A stretch of 8,853 nucleotides of DNA, taken from assembly GCA_011620465.1 (NCBI GenBank), contig WOZC01000147.1:9935-18787 (forward strand), in the 5' to 3' direction. A program made the translations under genes and the position numbers. The DNA is from Anaerolineaceae bacterium. GTDB lineage: Bacteria > Chloroflexota > Anaerolineae > Anaerolineales > Anaerolineaceae. Below are positions 1-6,800 of this stretch, piece after piece (within the stretch, counting starts at the first letter, position 1; each line of letters begins with the position of its first letter). The notes beneath the pieces were generated by a model, which worked only from the letters and a program-made list of their open reading frames with translations, was not told where the DNA came from and did no database searches.

Positions 1-766
1 CGATATGGGGCGTGTAGACCAAATCATAGCCGTTGGCGATGTGCTGGTCATCCCAGTACCGTTCGATTTGATGCCGAATCATACCGCCATTGGGATGCCA
101 CAAAATCAGCCCCTGACCGACCTCGTCATTCGAGCTGAACAGGTCAAGCTCTTTACCAAGCTTGCGATGGTCGCGCTTTTTGGCTTCTTCGAGCTTCCAT
201 AAGTAATCTTTTAATTCGTCCTTGCTTTCCCAGGCTGTGCCATAAATTCGCTGCAGCATGGGGCGATGTTCGTCCCCGCGCCAGTAAGCCCCGGCGACAT
301 TGAGCAATTTGATGGCGTTCGGGTTGATTTGCGCTGTGTTCTCAACATGCGGACCGCGGCAAAGGTCAACGAATTTGCCGGATTTATAAATGGTGATCGG
401 CACTTTCTCGTCAGTCGGATTACCGTCATCATCCAGGTTACCGCTTTCCAGACCTTCGATCAGCTCCAGCTTATAGGTCTGGTCTTTGAAAAGCTTTTTG
501 GCATCTGCCGCAGAAATCTCTTCACGGACGAAGTCCGATTTAGCCTTGATCAGCTCTTTCATTCGGTTTTCAATGGTTTCGAGATCGTCCGGCGTAAGGG
601 TACGCGGAAGGTCGAAGTCGTAATAAAAACCGTCTTCGATAGGTGGACCGATGGCAACCTGCCCATCCGGGAACATTTCCAGGACAGCTTCAGCCATCAA
701 GTGGGCAGCTGAATGGCGGATACGGTAAAGTTGTGACTTTTCGTATTCCTCTTGTTTGTGTGACAT
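1..766 (-). CDS. thrS: Threonine--tRNA ligase, N-terminal part (TGS-less; runs off the left edge)
   Basis: Class II aminoacyl-tRNA synthetase charging tRNA-Thr with threonine in the cytosol. I translated it by reverse complement; 255 codons are present and the 3' part, with most of the catalytic core and the anticodon-binding domain, is outside the window. Visible parts: the editing (N2) domain with HSAAH at residues 18-22 and CRGPH at 136-140, the paired His/His and Cys/His of the ThrRS editing site that clears Ser-tRNA-Thr. The start of the synthetase core follows (RDHRKLGKELDLF, about 198-210). The family usually has a TGS domain of about 60 residues before HSAAH; here only 17 residues precede it. 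The ATG at 764-766 is preceded by GGAGG (771-775), and an in-frame TGA at 809-811 blocks any longer start. A T-box riboswitch lies immediately upstream, so expression should rise when tRNA-Thr is uncharged. Identity is very secure. Confidence 0.97.
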   Translation of the reverse strand, partial: MSHKQEEYEKSQLYRIRHSAAHLMAEAVLEMFPDGQVAIGPPIEDGFYYDFDLPRTLTPDDLETIENRMKELIKAKSDFVREEISAADAKKLFKDQTYKLELIEGLESGNLDDDGNPTDEKVPITIYKSGKFVDLCRGPHVENTAQINPNAIKLLNVAGAYWRGDEHRPMLQRIYGTAWESKDELKDYLWKLEEAKKRDHRKLGKELDLFSSNDEVGQGLILWHPNGGMIRHQIERYWDDQHIANGYDLVYTPHI

Positions 767-830
767 ACTTCCTCCATTGCCGGTTGTTTGCTGAGATTTT
801 TTACGGGGTCATTTTGTACAACCGATTCTT

Positions 831-865
831 AAAACAAAAAGACCCTCGCCCTGGGGCGAGAGATC
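831..865 (-). terminator. Regulated intrinsic terminator of the thrS T-box
   Basis: On the minus strand CTCGCC (855-860) pairs with GGCGAG (845-850) around the loop CCAG. The stem extends outward through T-G, C-G, A-T and G-C pairs with one bulged T (865 to 841), then runs into TTTTTGTTTT (831-840). The 5' arm (855-860) shares base 855 with the antiterminator arm at 851-855, and the terminator loop is the rest of that arm, so only one fold can form. Default outcome: termination when tRNA-Thr is charged. Confidence 0.9.
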
Positions 866-1066
866 TCTCACGCGGTTCCACCCAGATTGCTCCAATGGAG
901 CATCTCGTTGTGCCGATAACGGGGCTGCCGTTCACCTTAATCAGTTTCCCTTTGAGGTTCATGCTATCGGGTGGTTTTCAGTTGGTCTGACCTGGAGCTG
1001 CTTTCACCTTATGGCTCCTCTCTGGAGGCTTAACTCAATTTACTCGTCCCGAATAATCGCTTTTGT
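831..1066 (-). promoter_or_regulatory. T-box riboswitch (tRNA-Thr-sensing leader of thrS)
   Basis: Leader RNA that binds uncharged tRNA-Thr and switches between antitermination and termination. All hallmark parts can be read on the minus strand. Stem I is closed by TCGGG (1048-1052) and CCCGA (967-971). The AG-bulge AGAGA is at 1019-1023 and the distal-loop GGTGAAAG at 1001-1008, inside a GGAGC/GCTCC hairpin. The specifier ACC (Thr) is at 984-986, followed by a purine and an AGTT/AACT-type helix. An AACGG/CCGTT hairpin and a GCTCC/GGAGC hairpin come next. The conserved T-box TGGAACCGCG lies at 871-880. The antiterminator is CTGGG (881-885) paired with CCCAG (851-855), with the UGGA bulge at 877-880; UGGA implies a tRNA discriminator U, as in many bacterial tRNA-Thr. 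The 3' arm overlaps the terminator's 5' arm, so the two structures exclude each other. The 5' end is estimated from the promoter. Confidence 0.95.
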
Positions 1067-1073
1067 AGTTGAA

Positions 1074-1101
1074 ATGATACTTTATTTTTAGGAAAATGCA
1101 A
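1074..1101 (-). promoter_or_regulatory. Sigma70-type promoter of the thrS T-box transcript
   Basis: On the minus strand TTGCAT (1096-1101, -35) is followed by a 16-bp A/T-rich spacer and TATCAT (1074-1079, -10). This places the start of transcription near 1066-1068, about 15 nt before stem I of the T-box. No experimental start is visible, but hexamers, spacing and position all fit. Confidence 0.7.
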
Positions 1102-1353
1102 GTATTCTGTGTTTTTCACGTACAGTAAAAAATTAAACTTAGAAAAATGGATTAACCATATTTATTTGGAACACCGCCTTTTTGGCACTACTCAACATGC
1201 AAAAAGCATGGTTGGGTTTTAAGAGGGAAGTGGTCTGGAAAATAAACGAGTAAATTACTTGGTGTTAATGGAATATTTTTTAAAATAAACCTATCCAACT
1301 GTTAAGCGTTGTTGTAGTAAAAATTTTGAGCCAATGTAAGAATGCAATTCGGA
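1102..1353. other. Gene-free A/T-rich spacer between the peptide operon and thrS
   Basis: Between the epimerase stop and the thrS promoter I see no plausible gene: no ORF with a ribosome site and no family resemblance. The stretch is A/T-rich and holds one imperfect hairpin (listed separately). There is no clear U-tract terminator for the upstream operon on the minus strand, so its 3' end is not defined by sequence alone. Confidence 0.6.
1190..1220. other. Imperfect hairpin, possible terminator-like element
   Basis: ACTCAACATGC (1190-1200) can pair with GCATGGTTGGGT (1206-1217) around an AAAAA loop, with one bulged G and one T-G pair. On the plus strand it ends in TTTT (1217-1220), but no plus-strand gene precedes it. 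On the minus strand it follows the epimerase gene by about 135 nt but lacks a U-tract. It could be a weak 3'-end processing structure for the peptide operon. Confidence 0.35.
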
Positions 1354-2385
1354 TTAACCACGCAAGATAACGCCCAAGCCTGGTTTTTCAGGAACATGGA
1401 TGGTGGCATTTTCATCAAAACGCATGCCTTCAAAAGGATCATTTGTAACCAACAGGCTGGCATCCAAATCCAACCAATCTGCAAAACCTGATAAGTGTGC
1501 CATGGCCGTCAACCCAATGGAAGTCTCTATCATGCAGCCCAGCATGACCCGCATGTTTTTTTCCTTTGCCCAGCGAATCATGTCCAGAGCTGGTGTCAAT
1601 CCGCCCACTTTCATCAGTTTTATATTGACCCCTCTTACCCCAGCTTCTTGTAATACTTTAACATCTTGCAAAGTGCGCACAGACTCATCCGCGACGATTG
1701 GAATACTGGTCAGAGCTTGCAGGTCGCCCATACCTTCCAGTTCAGAAATGCCTAAGGGCTGCTCCAGCAACTCCACATCAAGTCGTTCCAGGAATTTCAA
1801 GTAGACCTTTGCCTGAGTCTGGGTCCATCCTGCATTTGCATCAACAAGTAAACGCGCTTCAGGTCTGGCTGTGCGAACCGCTTCCAGACGCTTCATATCT
1901 TCATCATCACCCGCAAGTTTGAGTTTGATAATTGGGAATCTTCTTACCCGCAGCGCTTCAGCAGCCATAGCTTGTGGGGTATCCACTGAGATCGTAAAAC
2001 TGCTTGGTTTGGGTGCTGGGCGCTTTAATCCCATGGCCGCGTAAAGCGGCAAGCCTTGTTTACGGCTAAGGTAATCATGCAAAGCCAGGTCTATAGCTGC
2101 CCTGGCTGGAGCTGGACCATTCGGATCAAGCCAATCCCTGATTTCATCAAATCTCTTCGGCAAAGGATCCAATCGTTCTGATTGCTTCTGCCAATACTCC
2201 AGCATGGACTGGCGACTGATGTTGTAATATGGCGGAATGGTCCCTTCCCCCCAACCTTCATCCCCCCGCATCCTGATCCAATGTGCCTGACGTTGCTCAC
2301 TTGCCCCGTAAGAAAGCCTAAAAGGAATCCTAAGCTGAAGCTGGATTGTCTCCCACGAAAAAAGACCTTCACTATGCTGCGTCAT
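1354..2385 (-). CDS. Dipeptide epimerase (L-Ala-D/L-Glu epimerase type), enolase superfamily
   Basis: 343-residue cytosolic Mg2+ enzyme of the enolase superfamily, muconate-lactonising subgroup, inferred to interconvert L-Ala-D-Glu and L-Ala-L-Glu. Seen: an N-terminal capping domain (about 1-125) and a barrel domain. KLK at 154-156 supplies the catalytic Lys. Metal ligands are D182 (DAN), E208 (LEQP) and D233 (DES), and the second base Lys is K256 (NIKLMK). Near the C-terminus, DLD at 306-308 matches the DxD that in known L-Ala-D/L-Glu epimerases binds the dipeptide amino group, and is followed by NDPFEG and PGLGV. That DxD argues for a dipeptide epimerase rather than o-succinylbenzoate synthase or a cycloisomerase. 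It is the last gene of the peptide-import operon, 31 nt after the dppF-like gene. The ATG has only a weak AAGAGA ribosome site. Dipeptide specificity is well supported; the exact dipeptide is inferred, since the family includes enzymes for other dipeptides. Confidence 0.9.
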   Translation of the reverse strand: MTQHSEGLFSWETIQLQLRIPFRLSYGASEQRQAHWIRMRGDEGWGEGTIPPYYNISRQSMLEYWQKQSERLDPLPKRFDEIRDWLDPNGPAPARAAIDLALHDYLSRKQGLPLYAAMGLKRPAPKPSSFTISVDTPQAMAAEALRVRRFPIIKLKLAGDDEDMKRLEAVRTARPEARLLVDANAGWTQTQAKVYLKFLERLDVELLEQPLGISELEGMGDLQALTSIPIVADESVRTLQDVKVLQEAGVRGVNIKLMKVGGLTPALDMIRWAKEKNMRVMLGCMIETSIGLTAMAHLSGFADWLDLDASLLVTNDPFEGMRFDENATIHVPEKPGLGVILRG

Positions 2386-2416
2386 TATCTCTTAATCCAG
2401 CAAATCTTAGATTGTC

Positions 2417-3400
2417 TCAAGCAAAATGGCAGGCAACATAATGTCTTGGCTCAACTTCCCGGTATTCAGGGTCTTTTTTGAAACAAATTTCCTGAGCCAG
2501 TGGGCAGCGTGTGTTGAAATTACAGCCCTGAGGGGGATTTAGAGGGCTCGGAATATCTCCTTTGAGGATAATCTTCTGGCGATCCCGCGCTTTGCGTGGA
2601 TTCGGAATAGGCACAGCAGACATCAACGCTATGGTATAAGGATGTCGGGGATGCAGATAAATCTCATTTCGGTCAGCTAATTCCATTACTTTGCCCAAAT
2701 ACATGACCACCATTCGATCACTGATATGCCTGACCATACTGAGATCATGTGCCACAAAGATATATGTCAGGCCTAATCTGTCCTGAAGCTCTTCCAGGAG
2801 ATTGACAACCTGAGCTTGAATACTCACATCCAAAGATGAAATAGGTTCGTCACAAATAACCAGATCAGGGCTCAGCGCTAATGCGCGGGCAATCCCTATG
2901 CGCTGACGCTGACCGCCAGAAAATTCATGGGGATAACGATTAACAAAGTCCGGATTGAGACCAACCAAACTGAGCAAATCCTGAACTTTATCCTGTTTTT
3001 CAGACCGATTAAGATATGTATGGACATCCAGTGGCGCTGAAATGATTGACCCAACAGTCATGCGGGGATTGAGAGAAGCGTAAGGATCCTGAAAAATCAT
3101 TTGCATACGCCGGCGCATTTTGCGCAAATCGTTCTCGGGTAAACTGGTCAGATCAACACCATCAAAAATGATCTGACCCGATGTGGGGTGATAGAGCTGT
3201 AAAATTGTACGGGCAACCGTAGTTTTTCCGCAGCCAGTCTCTCCCACAAGCCCCAGAGTCTCTCCATCATAGACATCAAAACTCACATCATCCACCGCTT
3301 TGACAAAACGCACCTGTCGGTTGGTGAATAATCCCTTTGATACGGGAAAGTATTTCTTTAGGTTTATTACCTGAAGGAGTACTTTTTTTTCCATGTTCAT
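2417..3400 (-). CDS. dppF: Peptide ABC transporter ATP-binding protein, DppF/OppF type
   Basis: One of two ATPase subunits powering peptide import. With the start at 3398-3400 it has 327 residues, normal for the family. Seen: Walker A GETGCGKTT (53-61), Q-loop Q104 in FQDP, signature SGGQRQR (161-167), Walker B LVICDE with catalytic E185, D-loop SSLD and H-loop H218. The C-terminal oligopeptide/dipeptide extension has four Cys (293, 299, 306, 324); published Dpp-type structures place an iron-sulfur cluster in this extension. I chose this start because its ATG overlaps the preceding gene's TGA as ATGA, giving translational coupling. The open frame continues upstream to 3496, but that part reads through the dppD coding region and would add residues unlike the family. 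Another ATG two codons later is also possible. Confidence in the family is very high; the gene name rests on operon position. Confidence 0.95.
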   Translation of the reverse strand: MNMEKKVLLQVINLKKYFPVSKGLFTNRQVRFVKAVDDVSFDVYDGETLGLVGETGCGKTTVARTILQLYHPTSGQIIFDGVDLTSLPENDLRKMRRRMQMIFQDPYASLNPRMTVGSIISAPLDVHTYLNRSEKQDKVQDLLSLVGLNPDFVNRYPHEFSGGQRQRIGIARALALSPDLVICDEPISSLDVSIQAQVVNLLEELQDRLGLTYIFVAHDLSMVRHISDRMVVMYLGKVMELADRNEIYLHPRHPYTIALMSAVPIPNPRKARDRQKIILKGDIPSPLNPPQGCNFNTRCPLAQEICFKKDPEYREVEPRHYVACHFA

Positions 3401-4392
3401 GAAACACCCATTTTCTGAATTTCGCGCCAGCGCCAACAGGCGACACTGTGACCCTCTTCTGGTCCATTTTCCAATTTCGGCTGCTCCTGAGCGCATCTCT
3501 CTTCACGATAAGTGCAGCGGGCAAAGAACGGACAGCCAGGCGGCAAATCTACCAAATCGGGCGGAAGACCGGGAATGGAAATCAATTTGGTGCCTGGCGC
3601 CTCGTCAATACTTGGGAGCGAACCTAATAAGCCCATGGTGTACGGATGCAGCGTTTGGTTGTAAATGTCGTCTACTAAACCGCGCTCAATGATTGATCCT
3701 GCATACATTACATTGATACGGTGAACCATTTCCGCCACAATACCAAGGTCGTGTGTGATCCACATTACCGACATACCCAACTCTTGCTGCAGTGTGATGA
3801 CAAGATTTATAATTTGAGCTTGAATGGTTACGTCCAGTGCTGTAGTGGGTTCATCTGCAATCAGAAGTTTAGGCTCACACGAAAGCGCCATAGCTATCAT
3901 CGCTCTTTGACGCATACCACCAGAGAATTGATGTGGAAAATTATCAAAGCGCTTGCGTGCTTCAGGAATTCCTACCAGGTTGAGCAGCTCGATAGTCCTT
4001 TCCTTAGCCTGCCGTTTATTCATATTCTTGTGCAGAATCAGCGCTTCTGAAATCTGAAAACCGACTGTATAAACAGGGTTTAGCGAGGACATAGGGTCCT
4101 GAAAGACCATCGCAATCTCATGACCGCGCACTGAGCGCATTTCTTTTTCGGAGAGCTTTAACAAATCCCTTCCATCAAAAATAACCTCACCCGCCGAAAT
4201 TTCACCCGGTGGAATTTGTATCAAGCGCATAATAGACAAAGCATGCACGGTTTTTCCGCATCCGCTTTCTCCAACAACGCCCAGAATTTCACCATGGTCA
4301 AGTGAGTAAGAAATGCCGTTTACCGCATTTACGGTTCCATCCTGGGTGTGAAAGCGAGTTGTTAAATTGTTGATTTGCATTAATGGTTTCAT
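3397..4392 (-). CDS. dppD: Peptide ABC transporter ATP-binding protein, DppD/OppD type
   Basis: The first ATPase of the pair, 331 residues, expected to form a heterodimer with the DppF-like protein under the two permeases. Seen: Walker A GESGCGKT (41-48), Q98 in FQDPMSSLNP, signature FSGGMRQR (156-163), Walker B LLIADE with E181, D-loop TALD, H-loop H214, then the family C-terminal extension with Cys at 287, 293, 300 and 319. The spacing of these Cys (x5, x6, x18) nearly repeats that in the DppF partner. The ATG is preceded by GGGGA (4397-4401), a ribosome site 5 nt away; a second ATG at codon 5 is less well placed. It begins 14 nt after the dppC-like stop and ends overlapping the dppF-like start. 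Substrate cannot be read from the ATPase itself. Confidence 0.95.
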   Translation of the reverse strand: MKPLMQINNLTTRFHTQDGTVNAVNGISYSLDHGEILGVVGESGCGKTVHALSIMRLIQIPPGEISAGEVIFDGRDLLKLSEKEMRSVRGHEIAMVFQDPMSSLNPVYTVGFQISEALILHKNMNKRQAKERTIELLNLVGIPEARKRFDNFPHQFSGGMRQRAMIAMALSCEPKLLIADEPTTALDVTIQAQIINLVITLQQELGMSVMWITHDLGIVAEMVHRINVMYAGSIIERGLVDDIYNQTLHPYTMGLLGSLPSIDEAPGTKLISIPGLPPDLVDLPPGCPFFARCTYREERCAQEQPKLENGPEEGHSVACWRWREIQKMGVS

Positions 4393-4406
4393 ATTTTCCC
4401 CATTGC

Positions 4407-5651
4407 TTAGACGCGCATTTTTGGATCAAGGGCATCGCGCAAACCATCACCCAGAAGATTGAAACCCAACACACTGAACATGATAGCCAGACCTGGGAAA
4501 AGCACTGCCCACCAGGCTCCGCTGGATAAGTATTTGTAACTATCACCTAACATGGCTCCCCATTCAGGCTCAGGTGGAATGGCTCCCAAGCCTAAAAAGC
4601 CAAGAGCAGCAGCCGAAAGAATAGCATTGGCTAAACCCATAGTGGCCTGAACAATAATCGGAGAAAGGATATTTGGTACGATGTGTTTAAAGAGAATTCG
4701 ACCATGTCCTTCTCCAACCGACTGTGCTGCCAAAACGTATTCTTTTTGAGATACAGACAAAACCGCCGAGCGCGCCAAGCGTGCATAGACAGGGATGCCA
4801 ACAACCCCAATGGCGATCATGCCCTTTTCCAAACCTGGACCGAGAAAAGCGACAATCGCGATGGCTAATAAATAACTTGGGAAAGAAAGAATAATATCCA
4901 TGATCCGCATCACAATGTTTGAAAATACTTTTCCACCTACCGGTTTTGCAAGCAGCAGTCCAATACCCAGACCAATCACTCCGCAGACTAATGCAACCAT
5001 GGGTCCCACAATGATTCCGGAGAATCCGCCAATAAGCATTCCAAAAATCCCGAATACAAGTCGGCGCAATCTGGATTTGTTTGCCAAAAATGATGGAGTT
5101 GATACGGAGACAACCCCTAATAAGCCAAATAACAGACTTTGAATGGGTTGTGCTGAAATCCAGGCTGGCAATGCTCCCAGGCTCAGTCCAATTGCAAGCA
5201 TCAAAAAAGTTTGTTCCAAACGATTTAGATCTGCGCTTTCAAAAAAGCCCGCTAAAAGACCGAGAATTCCGCCTATTGCCAGAGATATACTGACAGCCAC
5301 CAGCCCAACTCTAAGTGAATTCCAGCCACCGTGTACTACCCGCCGGAAAATATCTCTTCCCAGTTTATCAGTGCCAAATATGTGAATCTCTGGAGACTCC
5401 TCAGAAACCCGCAAAACTGGAGCTAATAATTTTGCACCATAATCGAGATCCATTTTGGCATCATATTTCCAAAAGAAGTGGGCACCAACCGCAGAAAGCA
5501 CAAAAGTGGTTACAACAATTAGACCTATCATTGCAGTGCGGTTTGAGATTAAACGCCTCCAGGCATCCAACCACAATGACCTGTGTTCACGTACCGCGAA
5601 ATCTGTAAGGTCATCCAGAACAGGAGTTGTCTCTGTCATCATTGACCTCAT
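4407..5651 (-). CDS. dppC: Peptide ABC transporter permease, DppC/OppC type, with a large hydrophobic insertion
   Basis: Inner-membrane permease that pairs with the DppB-like protein to form the peptide channel. Family signs: an N-terminal region with a first membrane segment (about 40-60), FGTDKLGRDIF (92-102), membrane segment 116-137, SFPSYLLAI (256-264), the EAA cytoplasmic loop that docks to the ATPase (about 304-331, EYVLAAQSVGEG...KHIVPN), and the C-terminal segment ending LGDGLRDALDPKMRV. Length is 414 residues against about 280-310 for the family. The excess is a block of about 100 residues (roughly 138-238) between the second membrane segment and the MRIMDIILSFPS motif; it is mostly hydrophobic and looks like about four extra membrane segments, an even number that preserves topology. 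Its ATG overlaps the preceding TGA as ATGA. Codons 4 and 5 are also ATG and sit behind GAGG, so the true start may be up to four residues later. Confidence 0.93.
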   Translation of the reverse strand: MRSMMTETTPVLDDLTDFAVREHRSLWLDAWRRLISNRTAMIGLIVVTTFVLSAVGAHFFWKYDAKMDLDYGAKLLAPVLRVSEESPEIHIFGTDKLGRDIFRRVVHGGWNSLRVGLVAVSISLAIGGILGLLAGFFESADLNRLEQTFLMLAIGLSLGALPAWISAQPIQSLLFGLLGVVSVSTPSFLANKSRLRRLVFGIFGMLIGGFSGIIVGPMVALVCGVIGLGIGLLLAKPVGGKVFSNIVMRIMDIILSFPSYLLAIAIVAFLGPGLEKGMIAIGVVGIPVYARLARSAVLSVSQKEYVLAAQSVGEGHGRILFKHIVPNILSPIIVQATMGLANAILSAAALGFLGLGAIPPEPEWGAMLGDSYKYLSSGAWWAVLFPGLAIMFSVLGFNLLGDGLRDALDPKMRV

Positions 5652-6700
5652 TCGTAAGTAATCCGCGGATCAAGTATTGCATAAGAAAGATCCACTAATA
5701 AATTTACAAGCATAAAAATGATAGCTATCAACAATGTGACACCTTGAACAATTGGGTAATCACGGCCTAAAATTGAGTCATAAACCCACTTACCGATACC
5801 TGGCCAGGAGAAGATCGTTTCAGTAAGTACAGCACCAGCCAAAAGGGATCCAACTTGAATGCCAATAATGGTAATCACGGGTAAAAAGGCATTCTTTAGC
5901 GCATGTCTGAAAAGGACAACCCTTTCCGACAGACCTTTTGCTGAAGCGGTGCGTATATAATCTTCCTGCAGCACGTCCAACATGCTCGAGCGAGTCATTC
6001 TGGTGATGATTGCGGTTGGAATGGTCGCAAGAGATATCGCTGGCATAATAATGTGTTTCAGTGCATCCGTAAATCCAGCCCAATTGCCTGTTAACAGGCT
6101 ATCCAACAGAAGCAAATTGGTAATTGGTTCAATCACGACACCACTGGAAAGCCGGCCTCCGGAAGGCAGCCATTTGAGGATTACTGCAAAAAGCATAATC
6201 TCCATGATGCCCAACCAGAATATTGGAACTGATACACCAACCAGAGAGCCAACCATTGTCGTTCCATCCAGGAGTGAATTTCGCCTTGCAGACGACAAAA
6301 TCCCAATGGGAATGCCAATTATTAATGAAAGACCCATGGAAAGTAATGCCAATTCTACTGTGGCGGGAAAACGTTCCTGCAGTGTTTCAGCAATTGGAAT
6401 ACGACGATGAATGGAATCTCCCAAATCAAACTGCAGTAAACGCCCAAAGTAGCGCACATACTGACTGTCAAAAAATCCGGAAAGATCACCTTCTGCTAAT
6501 GCATCGCGATCCAAAAAAGCTGGTTTGTCCAGCCCAAATTGCTCCCTAATCCGGGCGACGTTTTCGGTAGTGGCATGCTCTCCCAACATTGCTACTGCAG
6601 GGTCACCAGGTATCAGTCTTTGAAAAAGGAAAATTACCAGTGTGACGCCAATGAGCGTTGGAATTACAGAAATTAACCTGCGAAGAATATAGCGGCCCAA
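5648..6700 (-). CDS. dppB: Peptide ABC transporter permease, DppB/OppB type
   Basis: First permease subunit of the peptide importer, 350 residues, close to the usual length. Seen: the N-terminal family opening (RYILRRLISVIPTLIGVT, residues 3-20) with the first membrane segment to about residue 28, LIPGDPA (29-35), an extracytoplasmic region with QFGLDKP (54-60), hydrophobic segments near 113-135, 148-176, 217-235, 271-293 and 316-340, and the EAA loop at about 246-275 (EDYIRTASAKGLSE...ALKNAFLP). The C-terminus ends LDPRITYE, a family ending. The start is a TTG at 6698-6700: GAGG (6706-6709) lies 5 nt upstream, there is no in-frame ATG nearby, and translation from TTG gives the expected N-terminus. 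It follows dppA after a 97-nt gap that holds a strong hairpin. Confidence 0.95.
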   Translation of the reverse strand: MGRYILRRLISVIPTLIGVTLVIFLFQRLIPGDPAVAMLGEHATTENVARIREQFGLDKPAFLDRDALAEGDLSGFFDSQYVRYFGRLLQFDLGDSIHRRIPIAETLQERFPATVELALLSMGLSLIIGIPIGILSSARRNSLLDGTTMVGSLVGVSVPIFWLGIMEIMLFAVILKWLPSGGRLSSGVVIEPITNLLLLDSLLTGNWAGFTDALKHIIMPAISLATIPTAIITRMTRSSMLDVLQEDYIRTASAKGLSERVVLFRHALKNAFLPVITIIGIQVGSLLAGAVLTETIFSWPGIGKWVYDSILGRDYPIVQGVTLLIAIIFMLVNLLVDLSYAILDPRITYE

Positions 6701-6705
6701 TATGA

Positions 6706-6709
6706 CCTC
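6706..6709 (-). promoter_or_regulatory. Ribosome binding site deciding the TTG start of dppB
   Basis: GAGG on the minus strand sits 5 nt before TTG at 6700. There is no ATG or GTG at a usable distance in frame, so this site fixes the rare TTG start. Confidence 0.7.
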
Positions 6710-6724
6710 GCTTCAACTTTACAT

Positions 6725-6754
6725 TCGGGGGGCGATTCAATTACCGCCCCCCGA
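6725..6754 (-). promoter_or_regulatory. Perfect G/C-rich hairpin between dppA and dppB
   Basis: TCGGGGGGCG (6725-6734) is the exact reverse complement of CGCCCCCCGA (6745-6754), giving a 10-bp stem with a 10-nt loop. In the operon transcript it lies about 46 nt after the dppA stop and 24 nt before the dppB start. No U-tract follows on either strand, so it is not a classic intrinsic terminator. In binding-protein ABC operons, structures at this place often protect the binding-protein mRNA from 3' decay or cause partial read-through, so that binding protein exceeds permease. That role is inferred here. Confidence 0.75.
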
Positions 6755-6800
6755 GTCTGATGGTTCTTCAAAACTGGAAAGCGCCTACTTTAGTGCTATC

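Noticed and set aside
266..712. Plus-strand open frame of 148 codons
   Set aside because: It lies antisense to the unmistakable thrS coding sequence, has no ribosome site and no family resemblance; it is a shadow frame.
858..869. 12-nt perfect palindrome GAGAGATCTCTC as a protein operator
   Set aside because: It is fully explained as the upper stem of the T-box antiterminator.
643..990. Plus-strand open frame of 115 codons across the thrS start and T-box
   Set aside because: It runs antisense through thrS and the structured T-box leader; the conservation there is RNA structure on the minus strand.
1400..1804. Plus-strand open frame of 134 codons
   Set aside because: Antisense shadow of the epimerase, whose metal ligands and catalytic lysines are all intact on the minus strand.
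3401..3496. Longer N-terminus for the DppF-like ATPase
   Set aside because: The added residues come from the out-of-frame end of dppD, resemble no ATPase N-terminus, and the ATGA overlap at 3397-3400 gives a natural start.
5982..6410. Plus-strand open frame of 142 codons
   Set aside because: Antisense shadow of the dppB-like permease, with no start signal or recognisable product.
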